Below are positions 13,668-21,825 of a stretch of 23,226 bases of DNA, piece after piece. The stretch comes from JADFRD01 sp964491015. Lineage in GTDB: Bacteria; Fidelibacterota; Marinisomatia; Marinisomatales; TCS55. A program made the position numbers and the translations under genes. The first letter of the stretch is position 1; each line of letters opens with the position of its first letter. The stretch covers positions 1-23,226 of the forward strand of contig CAZBEY010000029.1 of assembly GCA_964491015.1 (NCBI GenBank), given 5' to 3'. Under the pieces are notes generated by a model. That model did no database searches. It saw only the letters and a program-made list of their open reading frames with translations, and was not told the origin of the DNA.

Positions 13668-15420
13668 TCAAAAAATACTTAAAAAACTGGCAGGAGTTAT
13701 TTCCATTATTATGCCAATTTTTCTTTTTTCAATCAATCAGGTTGAACTAATCACAACATTTGAATCAGAAAATGAAATGGGTGTTACCATCAAAACATCA
13801 AATCCTATTGACTTTGACGAAAATGTCAGCCAGTCACCGCCAATACTGACATTACTTTTTCCTTATGCGGAGCTCACTCAGGATAATTATTCAAAACAAA
13901 TCAGTTTACCACCGCTTTATAAAATCGAAGCGAAAAATGTCGGTACTAGTAAATTGTCGACCGAGGTGACTCTATTTTTTACCATTCTACCGGAATATCA
14001 TATTGAGACAGAAGGGGGACTGATCACGCGGATTACCTGGGCTCCCCAAAAAGACGCCATAGAACGAAGGAAAAAAGCCCGTCGCTTAACGACCTTCGAT
14101 ACAACGGTTTCTCTTCATTTTAAAGAGGCGGAAATCATTGATATTCTTCGTTTGTTGCAGGCGCAGAACAATCTTAATATAATTGCTGGTGAGGCTGTGG
14201 AGGGAAAAGTGACCGTTTCCCTTGACGATGTCAATATGGGAACTGCGCTGGATGCTATTTTAAAAGTGAACGGTTATGACTGGTTTATGCAAGAAAATAT
14301 AGTTGTCATTAAACCCATTGATGAAGATATGTCGGGGGAATTAGAAACAAAATTATACAAATTAGAATATATTGATGCATCTGCATTGGCATCTGCATTG
14401 ATCAATGTTTTAACTGATAAAGGAAAAGTTTCCCTCTTTTCACCTGTGGCAAAAGGTGGCGGTACCGGTATTGGAGGCGGTAGTTCAGCCCAAGGCGCCG
14501 GTGGTGGTGGATTATTAGGTGCACTATCCGGTGGTGGCGGTGGGGTGACACCAACTTCGGGGACGAGTCAAACCAGCACTGCGGCGGGAGGGGCCGGCGG
14601 TGGCGGCTCAGCCGCTGGTGTTACATCCATGGATCACTTACTTGTAACGGATGTTCACAGTAATTTTGATAGAATTGAGGAAATAATTCTTAAACTTGAT
14701 AAACCAATTCCTCAGATTAATATTGCTGTAAAGTTTATAGAAACAACCCTGTCACTCGACGAGCAGATGGGTATTAATTGGGATATGAGGGCATCTTTAT
14801 CGGGGCCTACTGCCTCTGATGCGACCAGTACTTCCGCAGGAATTGATATCGGTTGGGCAGGAAAAGACCTTCGCCTTGCGACACTTAGTCTCCCTACCTT
14901 CACAGCCTTGTTTAATATTCTTTCATCAGATAATAATACCCGAATTGTGCAAGAACCGCAGACAACAACCCAGGACAACACAACAGCTACATTAACTTCA
15001 GGTACGACTTATCCCATCATGGTTCCAACCGGTGAAGGCAGTGCCTTTGGATCATCACCGGTCACCTTTGAGGATCAAGAAATAAATGTATCATTAACGA
15101 TTACACCTCGCATTAATGAAGGGCGTTTTGTAACAATGAATATCAATACGAGCGTCGATGCCTTGGTTGGGTTTTCCGGTCCGGATGATGACCGTCCGAT
15201 CGTATCATCCCGATCGAGCACAACACAGGTATCAGTTCCCAACGGAGAAACTCTATTAATGGGCGGTTTGATATTTGATCAGAGAATTGAAACGATAACA
15301 TCCATACCAATTTTGAGTAAAATACCATTAATCAAAAAGTTATTCATTGATAAAAGCACCAAAAATGAACAACGTGAATTATTGATATTTATTACACCAA
15401 ATATCGTTAATCTAAATTAG
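13660..15420 (+). CDS. pilQ: PilQ-type secretin with long Gly-rich insertion
   Basis: A 586-residue outer-membrane secretin. An N-terminal hydrophobic segment (IISIIMPIFLFSI, about 15-28) is probably a signal peptide. A beta domain (AMIN-like, about 28-125) is followed by the N0/STN domain (VSLHFKEAEIIDILRLL to VIKP, about 149-223). The N1 domain (about 228-350) is interrupted by a roughly 57-residue Gly/Ser-rich insertion (about 266-322). The C-terminal secretin domain includes RIVQEPQTTTQDN, VTFEDQEINVSLTITPRIN and the hallmark VPNGETLLMGGLI, then the S-domain-like tail ending LLIFITPNIVNLN. It forms the outer-membrane pore for the pilus. It overlaps the PilP-like gene by 8 bases, implying coupled synthesis of interacting partners. 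No lipobox. Confidence 0.93.
   Translation: MTSQKILKKLAGVISIIMPIFLFSINQVELITTFESENEMGVTIKTSNPIDFDENVSQSPPILTLLFPYAELTQDNYSKQISLPPLYKIEAKNVGTSKLSTEVTLFFTILPEYHIETEGGLITRITWAPQKDAIERRKKARRLTTFDTTVSLHFKEAEIIDILRLLQAQNNLNIIAGEAVEGKVTVSLDDVNMGTALDAILKVNGYDWFMQENIVVIKPIDEDMSGELETKLYKLEYIDASALASALINVLTDKGKVSLFSPVAKGGGTGIGGGSSAQGAGGGGLLGALSGGGGGVTPTSGTSQTSTAAGGAGGGGSAAGVTSMDHLLVTDVHSNFDRIEEIILKLDKPIPQINIAVKFIETTLSLDEQMGINWDMRASLSGPTASDATSTSAGIDIGWAGKDLRLATLSLPTFTALFNILSSDNNTRIVQEPQTTTQDNTTATLTSGTTYPIMVPTGEGSAFGSSPVTFEDQEINVSLTITPRINEGRFVTMNINTSVDALVGFSGPDDDRPIVSSRSSTTQVSVPNGETLLMGGLIFDQRIETITSIPILSKIPLIKKLFIDKSTKNEQRELLIFITPNIVNLN
14377..14400 (+). repeat. 12-bp perfect tandem duplication inside pilQ
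   Basis: GCATCTGCATTG occurs twice in direct tandem and encodes A-S-A-L twice, in the helix of the N1 domain just before the Gly-rich insertion. Confidence 0.85.
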
Positions 15421-15430
15421 GTAATAAAAT

Positions 15431-16477
15431 ATGGAAATATATGAGTTATTAAATTTTATGCGCGAATCGGGCGCCTCGGACCTGCACCTCAGTCCTCATT
15501 CTGTCCCCATTGTAAGAATTGATGGTGATATGCGTAAAACAAAATTATCGACTCTACTGCCTGAAGAAGTGCATTTGCTTATTTATGATATCATGAATGA
15601 TGATCAACGAAAAAAATATGAAGAAGAATTAGAACTGGATTTTTCCTGTGATTTTCAATCCATGGGAAGGTTTAGGGTCAATGTATTTAAAAGTTTGCAT
15701 GGCGATACCGCCGTTCTCCGTTCTGTTACAAATAGAGTTTTTTCATTTGAAGAATTACTTTTACCGGATGTTTTAAAAGACGTTGTAAGCAGAAGAAAAG
15801 GATTGGTATTAGTTACCGGACCAACCGGGTCAGGTAAGTCAACAACGCTCAATACATTAATCGATTATATTAATACTCATCATAAGAGACATATTATATC
15901 TATTGAAGATCCAATTGAATTCGTTCATCAAAGCAAACTATCATTAGTGAATCATCGAGAGGTTGGAACGAACACCTATTCTTTTGCAAAAGCTTTGCGA
16001 AGCGCTTTACGTGAGGATCCTGACGTTATTGTGGTGGGAGAAATGCGCGATCTCGAAACGACTGCTTTGGCCATTACTGCGGCTGAAACAGGTCATCTGG
16101 TTTTTGGTACCCTGCATACTCTCAGCGCCACAAAAACAATAGATCGAATCATTGATCAATTCCCATCGACCCAGCAAAGCCAGATTCGAACTCAATTGAG
16201 TGAGTCTATCTTGGCTGCAGTTTCACAGGTATTATTGAAAAAAAGAGGAGGCGGACAAATGGCTGCTTTTGAAGTGATGATCGGATCACCTGCCATTGCA
16301 AATTTAATCCGTGAAAGTAAAACATTTCAATTACCATCCATACTTCAAACCAGTGGAAAATTGGGAATGATTACGTTAGAACAAACATTGAAAAAACTCA
16401 TCGCTGCCGGTGAAATTGATGAAAAAGTCGCAGCCGATGTTCTCCAAGATCTCGATATAACTTTAGAAAAGAGTTAA
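15431..16477 (+). CDS. pilT: PilT-like pilus retraction ATPase
   Basis: A 348-residue cytoplasmic hexameric ATPase, the usual PilT length. The N-terminal PAS-like domain opens with SGASDLHLSPHSVPIVRIDG. Walker A is GPTGSGKSTT (130-139), the Asp box SIEDPIEFVHQ (157-167), Walker B DPDVIVVGEMRD (196-207) and the His box GHLVFGTLHT. AIANLIRESKTFQLPSIL matches PilT's C-terminal AIRNLIRE signature, which supports a retraction rather than extension role. The family QREVG reads HREVG here. It follows the secretin by 10 bases and precedes a second PilT-family gene by 3 bases, so the two were probably co-opted or duplicated in place and then diverged. Confidence 0.9.
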   Translation: MEIYELLNFMRESGASDLHLSPHSVPIVRIDGDMRKTKLSTLLPEEVHLLIYDIMNDDQRKKYEEELELDFSCDFQSMGRFRVNVFKSLHGDTAVLRSVTNRVFSFEELLLPDVLKDVVSRRKGLVLVTGPTGSGKSTTLNTLIDYINTHHKRHIISIEDPIEFVHQSKLSLVNHREVGTNTYSFAKALRSALREDPDVIVVGEMRDLETTALAITAAETGHLVFGTLHTLSATKTIDRIIDQFPSTQQSQIRTQLSESILAAVSQVLLKKRGGGQMAAFEVMIGSPAIANLIRESKTFQLPSILQTSGKLGMITLEQTLKKLIAAGEIDEKVAADVLQDLDITLEKS

Positions 16478-16480
16478 TAT

Positions 16481-17587
16481 ATGTATACTATTAACGATTT
16501 ATTGAACGTGATGAAAGAAACAAAAGCATCGGATTTATATGTTGCCCTTGGCACCTATCCAATGCTGAAGATCGAAGGAAAAACAATTCCCTTAGAAAAA
16601 GAAATTGTTACTCCAACTATTATGGTTGGATTAAAGTCGGAAATATTAGATGAAGACAAGACCGATTTATATAAACATAAAAAAGAATTGGATTTTACCT
16701 TTAGTGTGCCGGGGACCGGCAGATTCAGAGTCAATTTTTACCGACAGAGAAATTCCGATTCATTCGTTGTAAGAAGGATTATATCCGAGATAAAAACAAT
16801 TGAAGAATTAAATTTACCCTCATTGCTTAGCAAACTCGTTGAACAAGATAGAGGACTTTTGTTAGTTGTAGGTTCAACGGGGTCAGGAAAATCAACATCA
16901 TTATCAGCGATGGTAGATCATCGAAACACCCATATTGCGGGTCATATTTTAACATTAGAAGATCCCATTGAATTTTTGCATAATCATAAAAAGGCAATTA
17001 TTACACAACGAGAAATAGGGATGGATACGTCTTCTTTTCAAACGGCCTTAAAAAGTGCGTTAAGAGAAGCGCCCGCCATGCTATTGATAGGTGAGATTAG
17101 GGATCAAGAGACTATGTCAGCGGCATTAAATTTTGCAGAGACCGGGCATATTGTTTTAAGTACACTACACGCTACGAATGCGTACCAAACTATCGAGCGG
17201 ATCAGTAGTTTTTATAACCCGGATCAGAAAGAAATGGTCCGATTACAGTTGAGTCAAAATTTAATTGGGATCGTCGCCCAGAGACTCATACCTACTATTA
17301 ATGGGGGTCGCATCGCTGCCTTAGAAGTAATGCTTGCTTCGGCACGAATACGAGATTTGATCCGCAAGGGTGAGACTCAACTATTGCGGCACACAATAGA
17401 ATCTTCAACAAATGAAGGAATGCAGTTATTTGACCAGGCATTATATAAGTTATATAAAGATGGGTTAATCACTGAAGATACAGCGATCCAAAATTCCGAT
17501 AGGCCTCATAATTTGAAAATGAAAATAAAATCAAAAGAAGATCAAATGTTTACTCAAAAAATTGAATTAGTTGAAGATGATGAATAA
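16481..17587 (+). CDS. pilU: PilU-like second PilT-family ATPase
   Basis: A 368-residue PilT paralogue. It opens TKASDLYVALGTYPMLKIEG, closer to PilU, and its length (about 20 longer than PilT) fits PilU. Walker A is GSTGSGKSTS (131-140), the Asp box TLEDPIEFLHNH, Walker B APAMLLIGEIRD with an atypical Ala-Pro-Ala lead, and the His box GHIVLSTLHA. RIRDLIRKGE replaces the PilT AIRNLIRE signature. The C-terminal tail is charged and ends E-L-V-E-D-D-E. PilU-type proteins usually act with PilT during force-dependent retraction. Located 3 bases after pilT and 19 bases before the CheY-like gene. Confidence 0.85.
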   Translation: MYTINDLLNVMKETKASDLYVALGTYPMLKIEGKTIPLEKEIVTPTIMVGLKSEILDEDKTDLYKHKKELDFTFSVPGTGRFRVNFYRQRNSDSFVVRRIISEIKTIEELNLPSLLSKLVEQDRGLLLVVGSTGSGKSTSLSAMVDHRNTHIAGHILTLEDPIEFLHNHKKAIITQREIGMDTSSFQTALKSALREAPAMLLIGEIRDQETMSAALNFAETGHIVLSTLHATNAYQTIERISSFYNPDQKEMVRLQLSQNLIGIVAQRLIPTINGGRIAALEVMLASARIRDLIRKGETQLLRHTIESSTNEGMQLFDQALYKLYKDGLITEDTAIQNSDRPHNLKMKIKSKEDQMFTQKIELVEDDE

Positions 17588-17606
17588 ACTTTAATTAGGT
17601 ATTAAA

Positions 17607-17975
17607 ATGGAAAATAAAACGATATTAATTATTGATGATGAAGAATTTTTTATTGAACCCATTAAATTATTTTTCGAAAAAATGGGTTCCACAGTTATCA
17701 CAGCAGAAGATGGGATGTCAGGGTTAAACCTTGCTAAATCAGCATCACCGGATGTCATTATTCTCGATTTGATGCTGCCGGTGATCGATGGATACCAGGT
17801 TTGTAGATTATTAAAGTTTGATAATCAGTATAGAAATATTCCCGTCATCATTGTTTCAGCAAAAGACACTGAGAATGATAAGAATATCGGGAAGCAGAGC
17901 GGGGCGGATCTATACATCACAAAGCCGGTAGACTCCTCGGATATTTATGAAAAAATCAAGGGACTGTTAGCTTAG
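17607..17975 (+). CDS. Single-domain CheY-like response regulator
   Basis: 122 residues, a receiver domain only. The full set of receiver residues is present: D10-D11 acidic pocket, phospho-acceptor D54 (IILDLMLPVIDG), Ser84 switch (VSAKD) and K106-P107. It has no output domain, so it probably acts by protein contact, like PilG/PilH in twitching systems, perhaps on the adjacent retraction or extension ATPases. Its position inside the pilus operon supports a direct role in pilus dynamics. No kinase is encoded in the window. Confidence 0.9.
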   Translation: MENKTILIIDDEEFFIEPIKLFFEKMGSTVITAEDGMSGLNLAKSASPDVIILDLMLPVIDGYQVCRLLKFDNQYRNIPVIIVSAKDTENDKNIGKQSGADLYITKPVDSSDIYEKIKGLLA

Positions 17976-17986
17976 CGCCGATTAAT

Positions 17987-18748
17987 ATGATTTTATTCCT
18001 TGTTATTATATTCGGATTAATGGTTGGTAGTTTTTTAAATGTCTGTATTTATCGAATTCCTCGTGATGAATCTATTGTATTTCCCCGGTCACATTGTCCA
18101 AATTGCAATCATCAACTTCGTTTTTGGGAAAATATCCCTGTCTTCAGTTTTCTCTTTCTTCGGGGTCGGTGTTCCAACTGCAAAAAATCGATTTCGTTTC
18201 GTTATATTTTAGTAGAACTAATTTCGGGCCTTATATTCGTATTATTTTATAATCACTACGGATTATCGCTCGACTTTATCATGCTTCTCTTTTTTTATTG
18301 TGTAATTTTGATCATTACATTTATTGATATCGATTATCAGATCATTCCGAATCAATTATTATTGGTTGGGGCCATTCCGGCAGTTTATCAAATTATCAGC
18401 GTCGGTGTCCAAAATTCGATCACTTTTATTTTAGGTGGGATCGGACTTGGGTTGGGAATATTCGGAATTGGTCAGATTGGAAATATATTGTTTAAAAAAG
18501 AGAGCATGGGAATGGGGGATGTAAAGTATGCAGCCTTAATCGGACTCCTTTTAGGATGGCAATATGGATTGGTAGCTATATTTTTATCCTTTTTATTTGC
18601 AAGTTTATTAATTCTAATCCTATGGCCTACCGGTAAAATATCCTTTGGTCAACGCATTCCCTTTGGACCTTTCATGAGTTTGGGCGCTGTAGTAGCCTTA
18701 CTGTGGGGGCCGATAATCATTCAAACCTATCTTAATCTATTGTTTTAG
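17987..18748 (+). CDS. pilD: Prepilin peptidase / N-methyltransferase
   Basis: A 253-residue polytopic membrane protein. GSFLNVCIYRIPRDESI (about 14-30) and the two zinc CxxC pairs (C37/C40 and C62/C65) form the cytoplasmic domain linked to N-methylation. The aspartyl protease sites are in TFIDIDYQIIPN (about 111-122) and GMGDVK (175-180, Asp178). It cleaves the leader peptides of type IV prepilins and methylates the new N-terminus. Full length with all hallmark residues, so pilin-like substrates must exist in this genome although none is seen in the window. Confidence 0.95.
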   Translation: MILFLVIIFGLMVGSFLNVCIYRIPRDESIVFPRSHCPNCNHQLRFWENIPVFSFLFLRGRCSNCKKSISFRYILVELISGLIFVLFYNHYGLSLDFIMLLFFYCVILIITFIDIDYQIIPNQLLLVGAIPAVYQIISVGVQNSITFILGGIGLGLGIFGIGQIGNILFKKESMGMGDVKYAALIGLLLGWQYGLVAIFLSFLFASLLILILWPTGKISFGQRIPFGPFMSLGAVVALLWGPIIIQTYLNLLF

Positions 18749-18756
18749 GAGCAATC

Positions 18757-20418
18757 ATGGTCGATCAGAGAAAAAAACAATTAGGACAAATACTTATTGA
18801 AGCAGGGAAAATTGATGACAATCAGCTGGAAGAGGCTTTAATCTACAAGCAAAAAAGAAACATTTACTTAGGGAAAGCGATTATTGAAATCGGATTTTTA
18901 ACAGAAAAAGAATTAATTCAGACTCTAGGCGACCAATTAAAACTTCCATTCCTCGAACTAATGAACTACGAAATCCAACCTGAGGCCCTAGACAAGATTG
19001 ATGAGACGACGGCGTTAAAACAAAAAATTGTACCTTTATTCATGATTGGCAGGACCATCACAATTGCATCAGCCGATCCGTTGAATATTGAAATTATTGA
19101 TGAGATTAGTGAGAAAACGGGTATGGATGTTAATCTCGTTTTATCAACTGAGACAGATATTGAACAGGCAATTGATTTATATTACAGCGCAGCACAATAT
19201 GCTGCCAAAACAGGGGGAAAAACAGATAAGACAGCCAGAGTTATATCTAAGGAAATCGGGGAAGAAACGGAAATAATTGAAGCGGTGGATATGCTCTTCA
19301 ATGAAGCAGTAAAAATGGGCGCAAGTGATATTCATATTGAACCGCGCAAAAAGGATGTACGCATACGCTATAGAGTAGATGGCGTATTGCAGCAGTACTA
19401 CACTATCCCCAAATCTTCTATGGCTGCAATGATATCACGCGTAAAAATATTAGCGAATATGGATATTGCAGAATCAAGAGTTCCACAGGATGGAAGGTTT
19501 TCACACGTTGCAGGTGATAGAAATGTTGATGTAAGGGCCTCAACTTTCCCTGCGGTATCGGGTGAAAAAGTCGTTTTAAGAATTCTGGATGAATCTCGAG
19601 GGAAAATTGAACTCCATAAGCTTGGGTTCTCAGACAAAATGCTGAAAAAATGGAGAGAAGTTATTCGCAACCCGAACGGAATTATTCTTGTTTCAGGTCC
19701 AACGGGCAGCGGTAAAACAACCACCTTATATGCCACAATGAATATTGTCAATACGGTAGAAGTCAATATTATGACAATAGAAGATCCCATTGAATATCAA
19801 TTAGATGACATTAATCAGGCGCAGGTAAATAATAGAGCAGGCATGACTTTTTCCAGCGCATTGAGGTCCATGCTTCGCCAAGATCCTGATATCATGATGG
19901 TTGGTGAGATGCGTGATGTGGAAACAATCGAAATAGCTGTAAGATCTGCTTTGACGGGGCATCTGGTTTTCAGTACCATTCATACCAACGAAGCAGCATC
20001 CAGTTTTACACGCATGCTGGATATGGGTTTGGATTCATTTCTAATCAGTTCTTCCGTCCGGGCAGTACTCGCACAGCGATTGTTACGGCTCCTTTGTCCC
20101 CGCTGTAAACTTGAAGTTGAACCAACAGAAGCATTACTTGAATCCATTGGCATTGCTGATAAATTTAATGGTAAACTGTTTAAAGCAGTCGGATGTGCCC
20201 ACTGTAAAAATTCGGGGTATCGCGGACGAACGGGAGTATATGAATTATTGATCCCCACGGCGGAAATCGCTGATTTGGTTAACAATCATGCCACAGCTGC
20301 AGAAATAGAAAATTCAGCCGTGAAGAATGGAATGATTACACTGAAAAAATCTGCACGAGAATTTGTTGCTGCCGGCCAGACATCCATTGAAGAAATGGGT
20401 AGAATATTGATTAGTTAA
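18757..20418 (+). CDS. pilB: PilB-type pilus extension ATPase
   Basis: A 553-residue protein. The N-terminal T2SSE_N/MshEN-like domain (about 5-145) begins QLGQILIEAGKIDDNQLEEAL and continues LGKAIIEIGFLTEKELIQTL, a tandem pattern that in some relatives (MshE) binds cyclic di-GMP. The core ATPase has DIHIEPR, Walker A GPTGSGKTT (314-322), the Asp box TIEDPIEYQ, Walker B DPDIMMVGEMRD and the His box GHLVFSTIHT. A zinc tetracysteine follows: C-P-R-C plus C-A-H-C ahead of the GYRGRTGVYELL motif, which is diagnostic of GspE/PilB rather than PilT. It drives pilin polymerisation with PilC. A strong Shine-Dalgarno (TAGGAG) precedes the ATG. Confidence 0.94.
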   Translation: MVDQRKKQLGQILIEAGKIDDNQLEEALIYKQKRNIYLGKAIIEIGFLTEKELIQTLGDQLKLPFLELMNYEIQPEALDKIDETTALKQKIVPLFMIGRTITIASADPLNIEIIDEISEKTGMDVNLVLSTETDIEQAIDLYYSAAQYAAKTGGKTDKTARVISKEIGEETEIIEAVDMLFNEAVKMGASDIHIEPRKKDVRIRYRVDGVLQQYYTIPKSSMAAMISRVKILANMDIAESRVPQDGRFSHVAGDRNVDVRASTFPAVSGEKVVLRILDESRGKIELHKLGFSDKMLKKWREVIRNPNGIILVSGPTGSGKTTTLYATMNIVNTVEVNIMTIEDPIEYQLDDINQAQVNNRAGMTFSSALRSMLRQDPDIMMVGEMRDVETIEIAVRSALTGHLVFSTIHTNEAASSFTRMLDMGLDSFLISSSVRAVLAQRLLRLLCPRCKLEVEPTEALLESIGIADKFNGKLFKAVGCAHCKNSGYRGRTGVYELLIPTAEIADLVNNHATAAEIENSAVKNGMITLKKSAREFVAAGQTSIEEMGRILIS

Positions 20419-20436
20419 GTTGAATTAAACAAAACC

Positions 20437-21825
20437 ATGAACTACATCATTACAATAGATAGAACAAATGCTGCTCTCAAAAAAAAGTTCAGATCTTCAA
20501 TAGATCTTTCAACATCCAAAAAGAATAATATTACTTTTACCGATAATTTGATTTCAGCATTAAGCTACGCAGCCATTAATCCAACTTCAAGTCTTTGGAT
20601 AGATTGGAAAGTACTTATCATTCATTTTGTTGATTTCTATTCAGAACTTGAGAAAATAAATAAGTGGATTCCGATTATTTTAATTGTAAACGATGATATA
20701 CTGTTATGGGATATATTTTCAAAAACGAACCAAATATTCGCACTCATGGATAGTAAAAATTTTGATAAAGATTTTGGAGATATAACAAAGCGGCTAACCG
20801 CCTATAATGATTTATTATCAACCGTTCATAAAAAATTTAAAAACCATATTCGTCCAAATGGATTTTTCACCTTTACCGGAAATTCTTCAAGTATTTATTC
20901 CGTCTATAATCATATTCTGAAAATTGCTGAAACAGATTTTACTGTATTAATCACCGGGGAGAGTGGAAGTGGAAAAGAATTAGTCGCAAAAACAATACAC
21001 AAAGCAGGATCTCGAAAGAAAAAGAAATTTCAATCCATTAATTGTGCAGCCATTCCCGATAATTTGCTTGAGAGCGAATTATTTGGATTTGAAAAAGGCG
21101 CATTTACGGATGCCAGTAACTCCAAACCGGGAAAATTTGAATTGGCAGATGGCGGGACAGTTTTTCTGGATGAAATTGGGGATATGTCAATAACATTACA
21201 GGCAAAATTATTGCGAGTTTTAGAGGATCATATCGTTGAACGTTTGGGGGGAACAACTGAAAAAGAAATCAATATTCAACTATTGGCTGCTACAAATAAA
21301 AATCTGAAAGAAAAAATTGCTGATAAAACTTTCAGGGAAGATTTATATTATCGCTTGAACGTTATTCCGATCAGATTACCGGCATTATCAGACAGAACAT
21401 GTGATATTCCTTTATTAACATTTTCCGTTATAAAACAATTGGAGATAAAACATAATTTTTCAATTAACAGTATATCATGGACACTAATTAAAGCATTGCA
21501 ATCACTTCCGTTGAAAGGAAATGTGAGAGAGTTGGAAAACATAATAACACGAATCATTTTTCAATCGCCGGATATGAATATAACTGCCAACTTACTGGAT
21601 GATGTGCTCCATAATACAGACGTTGCGTCTATTATCGAAGATGATCCAGTAATCTTTGATGAAATGATAAATCCATTATGGAAATTAGAAAAAATGGCAA
21701 TCGGTCATGCCATGAATAAGTTAAATAGAAATATGACCCAGGTTGCATCCCAATTAGAAATTTCCAGATCGGCGCTTTATCGGAAAATGAAAAAATATAA
21801 TTTGAATGAAACAGAGGACGAATGA
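20437..21825 (+). CDS. NtrC-family AAA+ activator with degenerate N-terminal domain and GAFTDA loop
   Basis: A 462-residue protein. Residues 1 to about 135 look like a degenerate receiver: beta/alpha pattern with WIPIILIVNDD, but no acidic pocket or phospho-Asp. The AAA+ domain (about 147-385) has Walker A GESGSGKE (174-181), the L1 loop GAFTDA (221-226) instead of canonical GAFTGA, Walker B TVFLDEIGD (241-249) and a Fis-type HTH at the C-terminus (about 428-458, VASQLEISRSALYRKM). GAFTGA contacts sigma-54; the G to D change occurs in natural homologues, so activity cannot be excluded. It sits where PilR often occurs but no PilS-like kinase is next to it. The stop overlaps pilC (ATGA). Confidence 0.88.
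   Translation: MNYIITIDRTNAALKKKFRSSIDLSTSKKNNITFTDNLISALSYAAINPTSSLWIDWKVLIIHFVDFYSELEKINKWIPIILIVNDDILLWDIFSKTNQIFALMDSKNFDKDFGDITKRLTAYNDLLSTVHKKFKNHIRPNGFFTFTGNSSSIYSVYNHILKIAETDFTVLITGESGSGKELVAKTIHKAGSRKKKKFQSINCAAIPDNLLESELFGFEKGAFTDASNSKPGKFELADGGTVFLDEIGDMSITLQAKLLRVLEDHIVERLGGTTEKEINIQLLAATNKNLKEKIADKTFREDLYYRLNVIPIRLPALSDRTCDIPLLTFSVIKQLEIKHNFSINSISWTLIKALQSLPLKGNVRELENIITRIIFQSPDMNITANLLDDVLHNTDVASIIEDDPVIFDEMINPLWKLEKMAIGHAMNKLNRNMTQVASQLEISRSALYRKMKKYNLNETEDE

Noticed and set aside
15431..20418. Type II secretion system instead of a type IV pilus
   Set aside because: Two PilT-family ATPases and the PilMN/PilO/PilP/PilQ order point to a pilus; no GspG-K-type pseudopilin series is present in the window.
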